Positions 16,343-25,700 of a DNA stretch of 29,326 nt are shown piece after piece. The stretch covers positions 7,160 to 36,485 of the forward strand of contig DCFQ01000021.1 of assembly GCA_002319915.1 (NCBI GenBank). Direction: 5' to 3'. This stretch comes from Bacteroidales bacterium UBA1800. GTDB taxonomy: Bacteria; Bacteroidota; Bacteroidia; Bacteroidales; VadinHA17. Position 1 is the stretch's first letter. Every line of letters starts with the position of its first letter. Below the pieces are notes generated by a model. That model was given only the letters and a program-made list of their open reading frames with translations. It made no database searches and was not told where the DNA came from. The position numbers and the translations under genes are program-made.

Positions 16343-18892
16343 ATGCTCGGAAATATCAGACAAGTTATTATCATCATTGCCCTGATCATTCCTGTTCACT
16401 ATGCTTCCGGTCAATATATTTCAAAGGATAACTACACTGGCAGCTGGGCGGATCCCAATTCCTGGATCCCGGTGTGGCCCGCACCCCAGACATTGATCCT
16501 GAATTTTGACGTAACAATATATGGCTATATAACCTCCTATTCTCCTGTCTCGCTCAACGGAGCTGTAGACAACCTGACAGTTAACGACACCCTGGTGATC
16601 CATGGAGATCTTGAAATCAACAATTCCTGCCACCTGACCATCAGCGACAATGGTATCCTTATTGTCAGAGGCAACCTCAAGCTTAACAACCAGAGCATCG
16701 TAACGGCAAACGGATACATGATCATCACAGGCACTGTGACAAGAGTAGGAGCAATTACACAGGGTTCGTTTACGAGCAACGACTCACCGCCGAAAGTATT
16801 CATCTGCGGCGCTGTTGCCCCTTCCACTCTAACGGCCAATGCTTCGGCTTATCCTGCCTTGAACTGCAGTGCATCCGCATCCTCGGAATACCTGAACTCC
16901 TCCTGCACTTACGGCAATTGCACCGATCTCAAGGCAGATCCGATATTCCCATTCTTCCAGTCCACGTGTGCGAATGTTAAGGCAGAATCAAGCTCCCCCG
17001 TCTGCACAGGCTCCCCTCTAATACTGAAAGGAGGACCTGACGGGGTATCATCATATTCCTGGACCGGGCCGGGCGGATTCACATCAATTGCCAGGGAGCC
17101 GGTCGTTTCCACAAGCGCGGCACCGGCAATGGCTGGTATTTACACCCTTACCGTTACCGGCATCAACGGATGCACAGCCGAGGCATCAACTACTGTTGTT
17201 ATCAATGCAACCCCAACGGCTGCTGCACTCTCCAATACTCCTGTTTGCTCGGGAACGGCACTAAACCTGACTGGCGGACCTTCAGGGATGACCACCTATG
17301 AATGGACCGGACCGGAGGGATTCAGTTCCGGTGCGCAAAGCCCGGTAGTTTCTGCAAGTGCCTTAACGACACTTTCCGGCACATATACTCTTAAGGTGAC
17401 TGACAGTAAAGGATGCACAGCACAGACTTCTGTGGTGGTTGTTGTCAACCCCTCTCCTGCCGTTACTGCCGGGTCAAATACCCCTGTCTGTACTGGAACA
17501 GCCCTTTCCCTGACTGGCGAACCTTCGGGAATGATCGCATACAATTGGGCCGGTCCACATGGATTCTCTTCCACGGTTCAGAACCCGACTGTATCCTCTG
17601 CCGCAACAACCAGCCTCTCAGGTGTTTATACCCTTACCGCGTTCGCATCCAACGGGTGCACCACCTCTGCTTCAACAACTGTTGCGGTAAGCAATCCCTC
17701 AACAATAGCAATATCATCTAATAGTCCGGTTTGTGAAGGAGATACGATAAAGCTCATCTCCTCGGGCGGTACGGATTTCGCCTGGTCGGGCCCGGGAGGC
17801 TTCTCAGACCAGGAGCAGGATCCTACCATACCCGATGCAATATCTGTAATGGGAGGTGAATACCTTTTAGCCACCCGGGATCCGGGAGGCTGCTCCTTTG
17901 AGGGTTCCCTGACAGTCACGGTCAAACCTTCCCCGGTACTTACCATCAGTGACCCTTCCCCGGCTTGTTATCCTTCAACAGTGGATATCTCGGATTCGGA
18001 GATTACCTCAGGATCTGATCCCGGCCTGGAATACACTTACTGGACCGATGCGGGATTAACCGGCCCGGTGCATGATCCCTCGGCATTACCCGACGGCACT
18101 TATTATATCCGCGGCTCGGCCGCCAACGGATGCTATATCGTAAAGCCCGTACAGGTCATCATTTATCCGCTGCCCGATGTCAGCATCACTGGCGACGCAG
18201 GACCGTTATGCACCAACGAGGTCAGAATGCTGACCGGCATCCCTGCAGGAGGCGTATTTACGGTGAGCTCCGGGCCCGGAACAATTTCAGGAAGCACTTT
18301 ATCTCCAACCGGCCAGGGTGTTGTCAATATCTCATACACCTGGTCGGACAAGTGTGCCAATTCCGACTCCCGGTCAATAACTGTCAATGATAATCCTGTT
18401 GTCCGGCCCGGACCTGACCAGGAACTGAATTTCTGCTTTGAAACGACTCTGGCCGCCGAACTGGATCCATCCGAGACGGGAGAATGGTCTGTGACCTCCG
18501 GCACTGGAGTGATAGAGGACATCCATTCCCCGGTGACCAGGATCACCGGACTTTCAACAGGTACCAGCACATTCCGGTGGACAGTGCATTCTGGGAATTG
18601 TACCAGTTCAGCCGAGGTTGCAATAAAGGTAAACGACCTCTTCATACCTGACGTTATAACTCCCAACGGCGACGGGAAGAACGATTATTTCAGGCTGAAT
18701 GCCCTCATAACCCCTGTCGAGCTGATCATCCTGAACAGGTGGGGCCTGGTTGAGTATTCAAACAAAGATTACCGGAACGACTGGGAAGGGCGCAACGACA
18801 AAGGGAACACGCTGAAAAGCGATGTCTATTTCTATATCCTGAAATTTGGGAACGGCCTTATTAAGAAGGGTACCATTATGATAATCAGATAA
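16343..18892 (+). CDS. T9SS type B cargo protein with tandem Ig/PKD-like modules
   Basis: 849 residues. Signal peptide at 1-23 (ending YASGQ). Residues about 25-200 contain short beta-repeats (NLTVNDTLVIHGDLEINN, LTISDNGILIVRGNLKLNN) like a beta-solenoid. Four tandem modules start at residues 217, 298, 379 and 460, exactly 81 residues (243 bases) apart, each opening with a .(S/T)PVC.G motif and holding W(S/T/A)GP.GF and a GCT or GCS pair, an Ig/PKD-like beta-sandwich with one probable disulphide. Less regular modules follow to about 760. The last 85 residues (FIPDVITPNGDGKNDYF, RWG, DVYFYILKFG) are the gliding-motility-associated CHU_C domain that targets proteins to the type IX secretion system. 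It is likely a surface adhesin. PorP/SprF begins at the next base after the stop codon. Confidence 0.9.
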   Translation: MLGNIRQVIIIIALIIPVHYASGQYISKDNYTGSWADPNSWIPVWPAPQTLILNFDVTIYGYITSYSPVSLNGAVDNLTVNDTLVIHGDLEINNSCHLTISDNGILIVRGNLKLNNQSIVTANGYMIITGTVTRVGAITQGSFTSNDSPPKVFICGAVAPSTLTANASAYPALNCSASASSEYLNSSCTYGNCTDLKADPIFPFFQSTCANVKAESSSPVCTGSPLILKGGPDGVSSYSWTGPGGFTSIAREPVVSTSAAPAMAGIYTLTVTGINGCTAEASTTVVINATPTAAALSNTPVCSGTALNLTGGPSGMTTYEWTGPEGFSSGAQSPVVSASALTTLSGTYTLKVTDSKGCTAQTSVVVVVNPSPAVTAGSNTPVCTGTALSLTGEPSGMIAYNWAGPHGFSSTVQNPTVSSAATTSLSGVYTLTAFASNGCTTSASTTVAVSNPSTIAISSNSPVCEGDTIKLISSGGTDFAWSGPGGFSDQEQDPTIPDAISVMGGEYLLATRDPGGCSFEGSLTVTVKPSPVLTISDPSPACYPSTVDISDSEITSGSDPGLEYTYWTDAGLTGPVHDPSALPDGTYYIRGSAANGCYIVKPVQVIIYPLPDVSITGDAGPLCTNEVRMLTGIPAGGVFTVSSGPGTISGSTLSPTGQGVVNISYTWSDKCANSDSRSITVNDNPVVRPGPDQELNFCFETTLAAELDPSETGEWSVTSGTGVIEDIHSPVTRITGLSTGTSTFRWTVHSGNCTSSAEVAIKVNDLFIPDVITPNGDGKNDYFRLNALITPVELIILNRWGLVEYSNKDYRNDWEGRNDKGNTLKSDVYFYILKFGNGLIKKGTIMIIR
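16991..17962 (+). repeat. Four in-frame tandem modules of 243 bases
   Basis: Module starts at 16991, 17234, 17477 and 17720 are each 243 bases apart, coding for four 81-residue units. They are diverged at the DNA level but keep length and the C, W, GP.GF and GC positions. Modules two and three are the closest pair by eye. The equal length across diverged copies suggests descent by tandem duplication with strong structural constraint. The fourth is the least typical and grades into the following region, so the right boundary is approximate. Confidence 0.75.
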
Positions 18893-19810
18893 ATGAAAAA
18901 GCTGGCACTTATCATAATCGTTTCGTTGCTTCCCCTGGGCCTTTTTAGCCAGATGGCGGTACTTACCGACCAGTATTTTAACAACACCCTCAGCATCAAT
19001 CCCGCATATGCAGGGAGTGAAGATGCCCTGAGCATCACTGCCGCCTACCGCAACCAGTGGACCGGGTTCAACGATGCTCCCAGGAGCTATGCAGTAACGC
19101 TTCATTCCCCTGTCCGTTACGACAGGGTAGGCATAGGCCTCCTGTTGACAAACAGCACTTTCAGCATTTACAGGGAAACCAGCCTGATGGGCAGCTATGC
19201 TTACAGGATGGAGGTGCACGGCGGAACTCTTGCGTTTGGCCTTGGTTTCGGTGCAGCGGTAAAATACGTCGATTGGAACTCGCTGGATGCTGCCGATGCA
19301 AATGACATCCTCCTTGCCGGATATCCCCAGACCGCAATCCTTCCGGATTTCAGCGCCGGTACATATTATACTTCAAAAAGGTTTTTTGCCGGGTTTTCCG
19401 TTCCCCTTTTTATTAGCCATGAACTCAGCAGCAAGGCCCAGAAATATTCAATGAGCTTTGATCCCGGACGATGCAACTACTACCTCGAAGGAGGATACTA
19501 TATTCACGTTGCCCGGCAAATTAGGCTGGTACCCTCGATTCTGGTCAAATACCATCCCGGGGATCTTCCACAGGCAGATTGGACCGCCAGGATGTTCCTG
19601 GGTGAAAAACTCGGCTTCGGATTCGGGTACCGGAACAGGGAAACCCTGCTCGGCCTGCTCCAGATCCATTTCAACAGGCAGGCAATGATCTCTTATTCAT
19701 ATTGCTTTAACACAGGAAGAGTCGGGACCTACCTGAACGGTTCCCACGAGGTGGTCCTGAATTACCTGTTCGACTATTCGTATCGCATGACCAGTCCAAG
19801 GCAATTTTAG
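18893..19810 (+). CDS. PorP/SprF-family type IX secretion outer-membrane protein
   Basis: 305 residues. Signal peptide at 1-19 ending LFSQ. The mature start has the family hallmark QYFNNTLSINPAYAGS (about 27-42), then AAYRNQWTGF and alternating beta-strands typical of a 14-strand FadL-like barrel, to the last strands near VVLNYLFDYSYRM. PorP/SprF-type proteins work with the T9SS. Family members encoded directly after a type B cargo gene are thought to help secrete that cargo or hold it on the surface. The start codon follows the stop codon of the cargo gene with no intervening base, so translation is probably coupled. This is likely a dedicated paralogue rather than the core PorP, because no other T9SS core genes are nearby. 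Confidence 0.92.
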   Translation: MKKLALIIIVSLLPLGLFSQMAVLTDQYFNNTLSINPAYAGSEDALSITAAYRNQWTGFNDAPRSYAVTLHSPVRYDRVGIGLLLTNSTFSIYRETSLMGSYAYRMEVHGGTLAFGLGFGAAVKYVDWNSLDAADANDILLAGYPQTAILPDFSAGTYYTSKRFFAGFSVPLFISHELSSKAQKYSMSFDPGRCNYYLEGGYYIHVARQIRLVPSILVKYHPGDLPQADWTARMFLGEKLGFGFGYRNRETLLGLLQIHFNRQAMISYSYCFNTGRVGTYLNGSHEVVLNYLFDYSYRMTSPRQF

Positions 19811-19821
19811 AAGCACCGAAG

Positions 19822-21723
19822 ATGAAAGGAAGATTCTGGATATTGCTGCTGCTGACTTTAGGACCTGCGGCTATGGCACCTTCACAGGAGAAGGGATTTA
19901 TCGTAAAGCGGTGCTTATTCAGCTCAGCTTTGGATAACGAGTTCTCCCCGGTTTACTATGGGGATGGCCTGGTGTTTTGCTCAAACCAGAGAGATAATTC
20001 ACTTGCAATATATAAGAACGGCGATGAAAGGCTTTATAACATTGTCACCGTTTCTGCAAAGGGAAAGTCGGGGTGGAAGCAGCCGATCCTCTTTTCAAGG
20101 GACCTGCAGACGCATCTGAACGAAGGCCCCGCATCATTTAACGCCAGCTCGACCCGGATATATTTCTCAAGGAACAACCCATTGGCACTTAACAGGAAAA
20201 ACAAATCCGCAGAGGCTGATAAGCTCGGAATTTTCAGCGCAGAAAACAAAGGGGGTTCCTGGGGCAATGTAAAGGCTCTGGCATTTGTCGATCCGCGATA
20301 TAATTACACGACTCCTTCGATTTCACCAGACGGGTCACGACTATATTTTGCGTCTGACATACCGGGAGGCGCCGGTGGGATGGATCTTTACTATTCCGCG
20401 GCAACTGATGAAGGCTGGGGGGACCCGGTGAACCTGGGCCCTGTCATAAACACCCCCATGAATGAATCTTTCCCGTTTGCGGGGAGATACGGGGTCCTTT
20501 ATTTCGCCTCCGATGGTCATAAGGGGGAAGGGGGAAAGGATATTTACTATACCAGGCAGGCGGATGGAAAATGGATAGAACCTGTGCACCTCGACTCTGC
20601 CATAAACTCTCCGTTTGATGACTTCGGACTGGTCGCCGATTCTACCTTTGAGCACGGCTATTTCTCATCCAACCGGATGAATACCGACGATATATTCAGC
20701 TTCAGCGCAGCGCCCCCCGTATTCCCTGACTGCGATTCCATAGCTGAAAACAAATACTGCTTCACATTCTTTGATGAACGTCATAATCTTATGGATACCG
20801 TTCCGGCGATCTACCGGTGGGATTTCGGGGAAGGGATGGTAGTTGAAGGCGTAGAGGTGAAACACTGCTTCCAGGGTCCGGGAGATTACAATGTAAGGCT
20901 CACAATCATTGATGGACGTACCGGAGATACCATATCCAGCGAGGCAAGCTATGAAGTAGGGCTCGAAGACATCAGGCAAGCTGTGATCGGATCGTACGAT
21001 ATCGGTGTAACGGACAATCCGGTGACATTCAAAGCCGGTACAGAAAGCCTTAAGGGAGAAGAGATCATTGATATCTTCTGGGATTTCGGCGATGGTTATG
21101 CCCCGGGTGGTCCTGTCGCGAACCATACTTTCAGGAAAGCAGGGGAGTATATTGTAAAGCTTGGCCTTGGAACCAGGGCTGACTCATCAGGCGGCATGTC
21201 GCGGAGATGCGTTATGAAGAGAATAAAGGTCTTCTCATCGTGCGACCGGCTGAATGTTCCGGACAGGAAGGCAGCTTCAGGGAATCAGCGCGGTTCAGCC
21301 GGCAACGGAGGCTTATTTACAGTAGCCGCGATTGTCATGGATGATATACCGCAGAATCAGAAGGCAGCAATCAGGTCGGAGCTGGCACCATATTCAGATA
21401 TGTCACTGGCTCTTGGCCGGGCAGGTTTGGAGCCATCTGCAAATCCATTGCTTGCTGAACTGGTAAAGCTCCTCGGAGATCTTCCCGGCATCAGGGCGGA
21501 AATGATAATTCACCCTGCAGGGTCCTCTGATCCGGCCGGGAAAATGAGTCCCGCGGAAATCCTTTCGCACGAGCTGGAATTCTATTTTAAGAACAGCCGG
21601 GAGGCTGCCGGCAGATTCAGAAGCTATGCAGCCGATCGGGACGCAGCATTACTAAGGACCGGTGACCAGTTAACCAGAGCCGGCGACAACCTGATAGAAT
21701 TAGTATTCACAAAGAACCAATGA
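19822..21723 (+). CDS. Periplasmic PD40/PKD protein with degenerate OmpA-like C-terminus
   Basis: 633 residues. Signal peptide at 1-21 (ending APSQ). Residues about 30-290 are PD40/WD40-like propeller repeats (SISPDGSRLYFASDIPGG, GVLYFASDGHKG, HGYFSSNRMNTDDIF). Two PKD-like domains follow (YRWDFGEGM near 330, FWDFGDGY near 420). The last 95 residues align by eye with an OmpA_C fold: LLAELVKLLGDLPGIRAEM, a helix after MSPAEIL and a terminal NLIELVF. They lack the Asp of the TD motif, the Arg of LS..RA and the NRR triplet needed to bind peptidoglycan. Homologous PorE-like partners of PorP/SprF carry a working OmpA domain. It follows PorP/SprF by 11 bases and presumably acts beside it in the periplasm. 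Confidence 0.8.
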   Translation: MKGRFWILLLLTLGPAAMAPSQEKGFIVKRCLFSSALDNEFSPVYYGDGLVFCSNQRDNSLAIYKNGDERLYNIVTVSAKGKSGWKQPILFSRDLQTHLNEGPASFNASSTRIYFSRNNPLALNRKNKSAEADKLGIFSAENKGGSWGNVKALAFVDPRYNYTTPSISPDGSRLYFASDIPGGAGGMDLYYSAATDEGWGDPVNLGPVINTPMNESFPFAGRYGVLYFASDGHKGEGGKDIYYTRQADGKWIEPVHLDSAINSPFDDFGLVADSTFEHGYFSSNRMNTDDIFSFSAAPPVFPDCDSIAENKYCFTFFDERHNLMDTVPAIYRWDFGEGMVVEGVEVKHCFQGPGDYNVRLTIIDGRTGDTISSEASYEVGLEDIRQAVIGSYDIGVTDNPVTFKAGTESLKGEEIIDIFWDFGDGYAPGGPVANHTFRKAGEYIVKLGLGTRADSSGGMSRRCVMKRIKVFSSCDRLNVPDRKAASGNQRGSAGNGGLFTVAAIVMDDIPQNQKAAIRSELAPYSDMSLALGRAGLEPSANPLLAELVKLLGDLPGIRAEMIIHPAGSSDPAGKMSPAEILSHELEFYFKNSREAAGRFRSYAADRDAALLRTGDQLTRAGDNLIELVFTKNQ

Positions 21724-21724
21724 A

Positions 21725-22690
21725 GTGAACCCGGCAAAGTCATATCCGATCATATTGTTCTTTTTGCTGCTCAATGGCGCGTTAGTAGCTCAACCCGTTC
21801 CGGCAGCGGATGAAAATATACCCTACCTGATGACTTTTGGGGGAAATTCACTGACCTCCTGGGGGGATGATGATTTTTGCCAGATCTTCTTCTGTGTCAT
21901 CCCCGCTTCACAAAAAAGTCCCTTTTACCTTCGGGTATACGATCCCGATACAGGCGGCGACCTCGATGAGCTCAAGGGAAGCTTCAATACTGTTCTTAGC
22001 TTCTCCGTTTATGGGGGTACCGGCTGCTGGACCGATACTGCCGCCCAGAACATTCATCTCAACGGCAATTACAAAAGAGGATTTCAGATCACCTCAAGGT
22101 CCTTCGGAAATGATCCTAAATATGACAAGCAATGGTTCAGCCTGGGCCCCTTCAACCCATCCGAAGGAGAAAAGGCAGAGAGGCTCGGGGGATTCGTCTT
22201 CAAGATCATAGCCCAGGGCGTTTCAGGTGATGACGGCAACATTTACAGGTACTTCCTGAGTTCATCGCCATCAGCCAATGTTGCTGTTGAAGGAGCTAAC
22301 TTCTTTACTTACAAGTACCATTTCAGGCTTCCTGACAATCAGAAGCAGATATGCCAGATCTATCCTTTTGTGGACGACAGGACAATCTCTTTCAAGGTCC
22401 TGAATTTTGACTGGGACAACGACGGCCTGATACGGGTCTTTTCAGTTGCGAAAAATGGGCTTCCGTGCAGTATTTCGGGAGAAGACCAATGGGCTCAGAA
22501 CCAGTTCCCTGTCGTACCTGAGGAGAAGAACAGCTCTTTGGAGATACAGTTTATAAAGAACCAGTCCCTGCAGGTGAAGAACAACAATGTTGTCATTGCA
22601 GTGCTTAACCAGTACGGGGTCTCTATGCCCTTCTATGTTATTCCTATCGGCGGAGTGCCGGTATACACTCCCAAAATCAGAATGAAATGA
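21725..22690 (+). CDS. Secreted protein of unknown family in the T9SS operon, GTG start
   Basis: 321 residues, not recognised. The start is a GTG one base after the preceding stop codon; it gives a clear signal peptide (ILFFLLLNGALVAQ), whereas the next in-frame ATG would remove it, so GTG is preferred. The mature protein is beta-rich with many aromatic residues and one CQIFFC pair near residue 58. Segments YLRVYDPDTGGDLDE and IQVKNNNVVIAVLNQYG suggest a beta-sandwich or jelly-roll chain. There is no lipobox, membrane helix or C-terminal sorting domain, so a periplasmic role is likely. The tight packing between the PD40 protein and the sensor phosphatase ties it to the surface module. Confidence 0.72.
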   Translation: MNPAKSYPIILFFLLLNGALVAQPVPAADENIPYLMTFGGNSLTSWGDDDFCQIFFCVIPASQKSPFYLRVYDPDTGGDLDELKGSFNTVLSFSVYGGTGCWTDTAAQNIHLNGNYKRGFQITSRSFGNDPKYDKQWFSLGPFNPSEGEKAERLGGFVFKIIAQGVSGDDGNIYRYFLSSSPSANVAVEGANFFTYKYHFRLPDNQKQICQIYPFVDDRTISFKVLNFDWDNDGLIRVFSVAKNGLPCSISGEDQWAQNQFPVVPEEKNSSLEIQFIKNQSLQVKNNNVVIAVLNQYGVSMPFYVIPIGGVPVYTPKIRMK

Positions 22691-22711
22691 CCAGTCCGAT
22701 CTGAATTTCAT

Positions 22712-25700
22712 ATGTGCACCGCTCTTAACTACAGGACCATCATTCTTGCAGCCCTGCTTTCGCTTGCGGGCCGCGCATATTCCCAGGAATACGACTGCCG
22801 GGTCCTGAGTCTTTCGGAAGGATCGGCCCAGGCATATATTTACACCCTGGTGCAGGATGAGAAAGGCTGTTTATGGATCGGCACCTCGGAGGGCCTTGCG
22901 CAGTATAACGGGATAGCCGTCAGGATATTCAGCACTAAGGATTCACTGGCTGATAATTTCATCACGTCGGCAATCGCTGACGGGGGATTCCTTTGGTTTG
23001 GCCACAGGAACGGGAAAATATCATTCTATGACGGGAAAGTTTTCAGGACCGTTAAATCCGGGGACTCTGATCAGACGCCGGTCACGCATTTTGCCAGGGA
23101 CCCCGGTGGGCAGATTTGGGCAAGCAAGCTGTCGGGCGCACTGTATAAGCTTAAAGGGGGTGAAATTGCCGGTGAAATTGACCCTCTCAAAAACAATTAC
23201 CCGGTTCTTACCTTCGGTTTCACGGAAGAGAACATAATTCTGGTTGGGAGCGAAAAAGGCCTAGTCACACTGGACATTGGGACAACTCCTGGCAAACCTG
23301 AATTAAGACAGGTCACGGACTTCCCCGGTTCAAGGGTATCTTCAATCTGCAGGGCTGGAGACAATTCAGGGTATTTCATTGCCACTGAAAACGACGGAGT
23401 GTTTAAACTGACGGCTGACTGCAGCAGTTTCAGAGCCATCAGGATTTCTGATGGTCCACTTTCCGGCCTGGCTTCAATCCAATCGCTGAGTGAAGACCAC
23501 AAAGGGAACCTCTGGGTGGGCTCCTTCATGTCGGGTCTTATCAGGCTCACTCCGTTGGGAGGGAATAATTACCACCTTTCAGTTTTTAACAAGAAATCAG
23601 GATTTCTGACCGATAATGTAAAGACAGTATTTGAGGACCGGGAAGGGAATATCTGGTGCGGGAGTTATGGAGAGGGGCTGATGCTAGTAGTTCCAAAGCT
23701 GTTCACGCTGTTTGAATATGATGGGAAGAAATACGGGAACTCCGTATTTTCCATCTGTTTAGACCGGGAATATTTATGGCTGGGCACCGACCGCGGACTT
23801 CTTAAAACCGATCCTTCAAATGGCAGGGTAGTAAGCTTTTACGGCAATGGTTCAGGCCTGCCTGCCGATACTGTCACCGCACTCCGTTCTGATGGCAGCG
23901 GCGGCCTCTGGATAGGCACATTCGCAAACGGCCTGTACCGGATGAACATTGAAAGTGCCCTGGTCAGAAAAGTTCAAACCGGCGAGGGACTGCTGGAGAA
24001 ATCTGTCACAGCGATTGAAGCTGACAAAGAGGGGATCTGGGCTGGGACAAAAAACGGATTATGCTGCATCAGAACAGCTGCAGGCGGGGTCAGATGGTAT
24101 ACGATCAGCCAGGGGGGACTTCCACATAACAATATCACGGATCTTTTCAGTGACAGGACGGGAAGGCTCTGGGTAGCCACCAACAGCAACACAATTGCCT
24201 CCATTTACGACGGGAGAGTGACGAGGATACCATTCAACAGCGGGTCAGGCATAAAGGTCGTGGGATCACTCACTGAAGATGCAGGGAACAGGATCTGGGT
24301 TGGGTCGAGAGGTAACGGTGTATTTGTTTTAAGCCCGGATAGTGCAATGCACCTGACTGAAAATGAAGGGTTATTCTCAGATTTTTGCTACTCCGTCGCC
24401 TGCGACAGTAGCCGGAGTATCTGGATCGGTCATAAAAATGGCATCAGCAGGATCAGTACATCGGATTATTCGGTGAAGTCATTCACTAAGCTTCCCGGAG
24501 TGCCGGATGGTTTCAGCCTCGTAAATAATGCAATCGTCGCCGGAAGGAATGACATGATCTATTTCGGTTCCGACAAAGGATTGATCAGGTTCAACTCAGC
24601 TCTTGATGCTGCCGTCCCGGTTCCGCCTGTGCTGGGATTCACATCCGTCAGGATCAATAATGAAGAGAGATCCCCGGATAAAAGCCAGCTGATCCTTCCT
24701 CCCGGCAACTACCAGCTGACTGTCAGTTTCCTTGGGGTTAATCTGATAGAGCCCGATCATGTCATCTATCACTATAAGCTTGACGGCTATGATGAGGCAG
24801 CCCGTTCAACGAGGAGCACCAGCGTGACTTACGGGCGACTTACCCAGGGGAAGTATGTTTTCAGGCTTTCTGCTACAAATGGTGAAGGCATTGCCACTGA
24901 AAGTACACTCGTCCTTGGCATCCAGATCAGGGAGCCATTGTGGAAGCAATGGTGGTTCTGGCTATCGCTTGCCGGTGCAGCGGGCCTGATCGTGTTTATC
25001 CTGATCCGCCTGCGCCTGGCAAGGCTGATAGCGGAAAAAAGCATCCTCGAGGAAAAAGTCATCGAACGCACATCCGAGATCCGGAGACAGAAAAGCGAGA
25101 TCGAATCGCAGCGCGATATGATCGAGATGAAAAACATCAACATAACATCAAGCATAAGTTACGCGAGCCAGATCCAACAAGCGCTTTTACCGCCCGCTGA
25201 GATGCTTGAAAAACTACTGCCTGACAGCTTTCTGTTCACCAGGCCCAGAGACATCGTCAGCGGCGACTTTTACTGGCTTTCCGAGAAAGACGGTAAGGTC
25301 ATCTTCACGGTGGCCGATTGCACCGGCCATGGAGTCCCCGGTGCCTTTATGAGCCTGCTCGGGATCACCCTTCTGAACGAAATAGTCAAGGTGCACGGAA
25401 TCACCAAACCTAACGAAATACTTAAGTCCCTGTATGAAAAGGTCAACCAGTCGGTGCTTCAGAACCGGACGGAGAATATCACCAAGGACGGGATGGATAT
25501 AGCGGTATGTGCCCTCGACAAATACAAAAGGAATCTGCAGTTCTCGGGGGGGATGCATGATCTTGTGCATATCAGCGACGGCAACCTGTCTGTCCTGAGG
25601 GCCGACCGTTCATGCATAAGTCCGATCGATACCTCGCAGGGGATCTTCTCGGTTAAGGAGTTGGATTACAAGGAGGCCGACATGATATACCTCTTCTCTG

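Noticed and set aside
18163..18666. Minus-strand open frame of 167 codons
   Set aside because: It is antisense to the cargo protein gene, with no start context or domain.
16343..18892. Cargo protein as a cell-wall LPXTG adhesin
   Set aside because: No LPXTG motif or membrane tail is present; the C-terminus fits the gliding-motility type B sorting domain.
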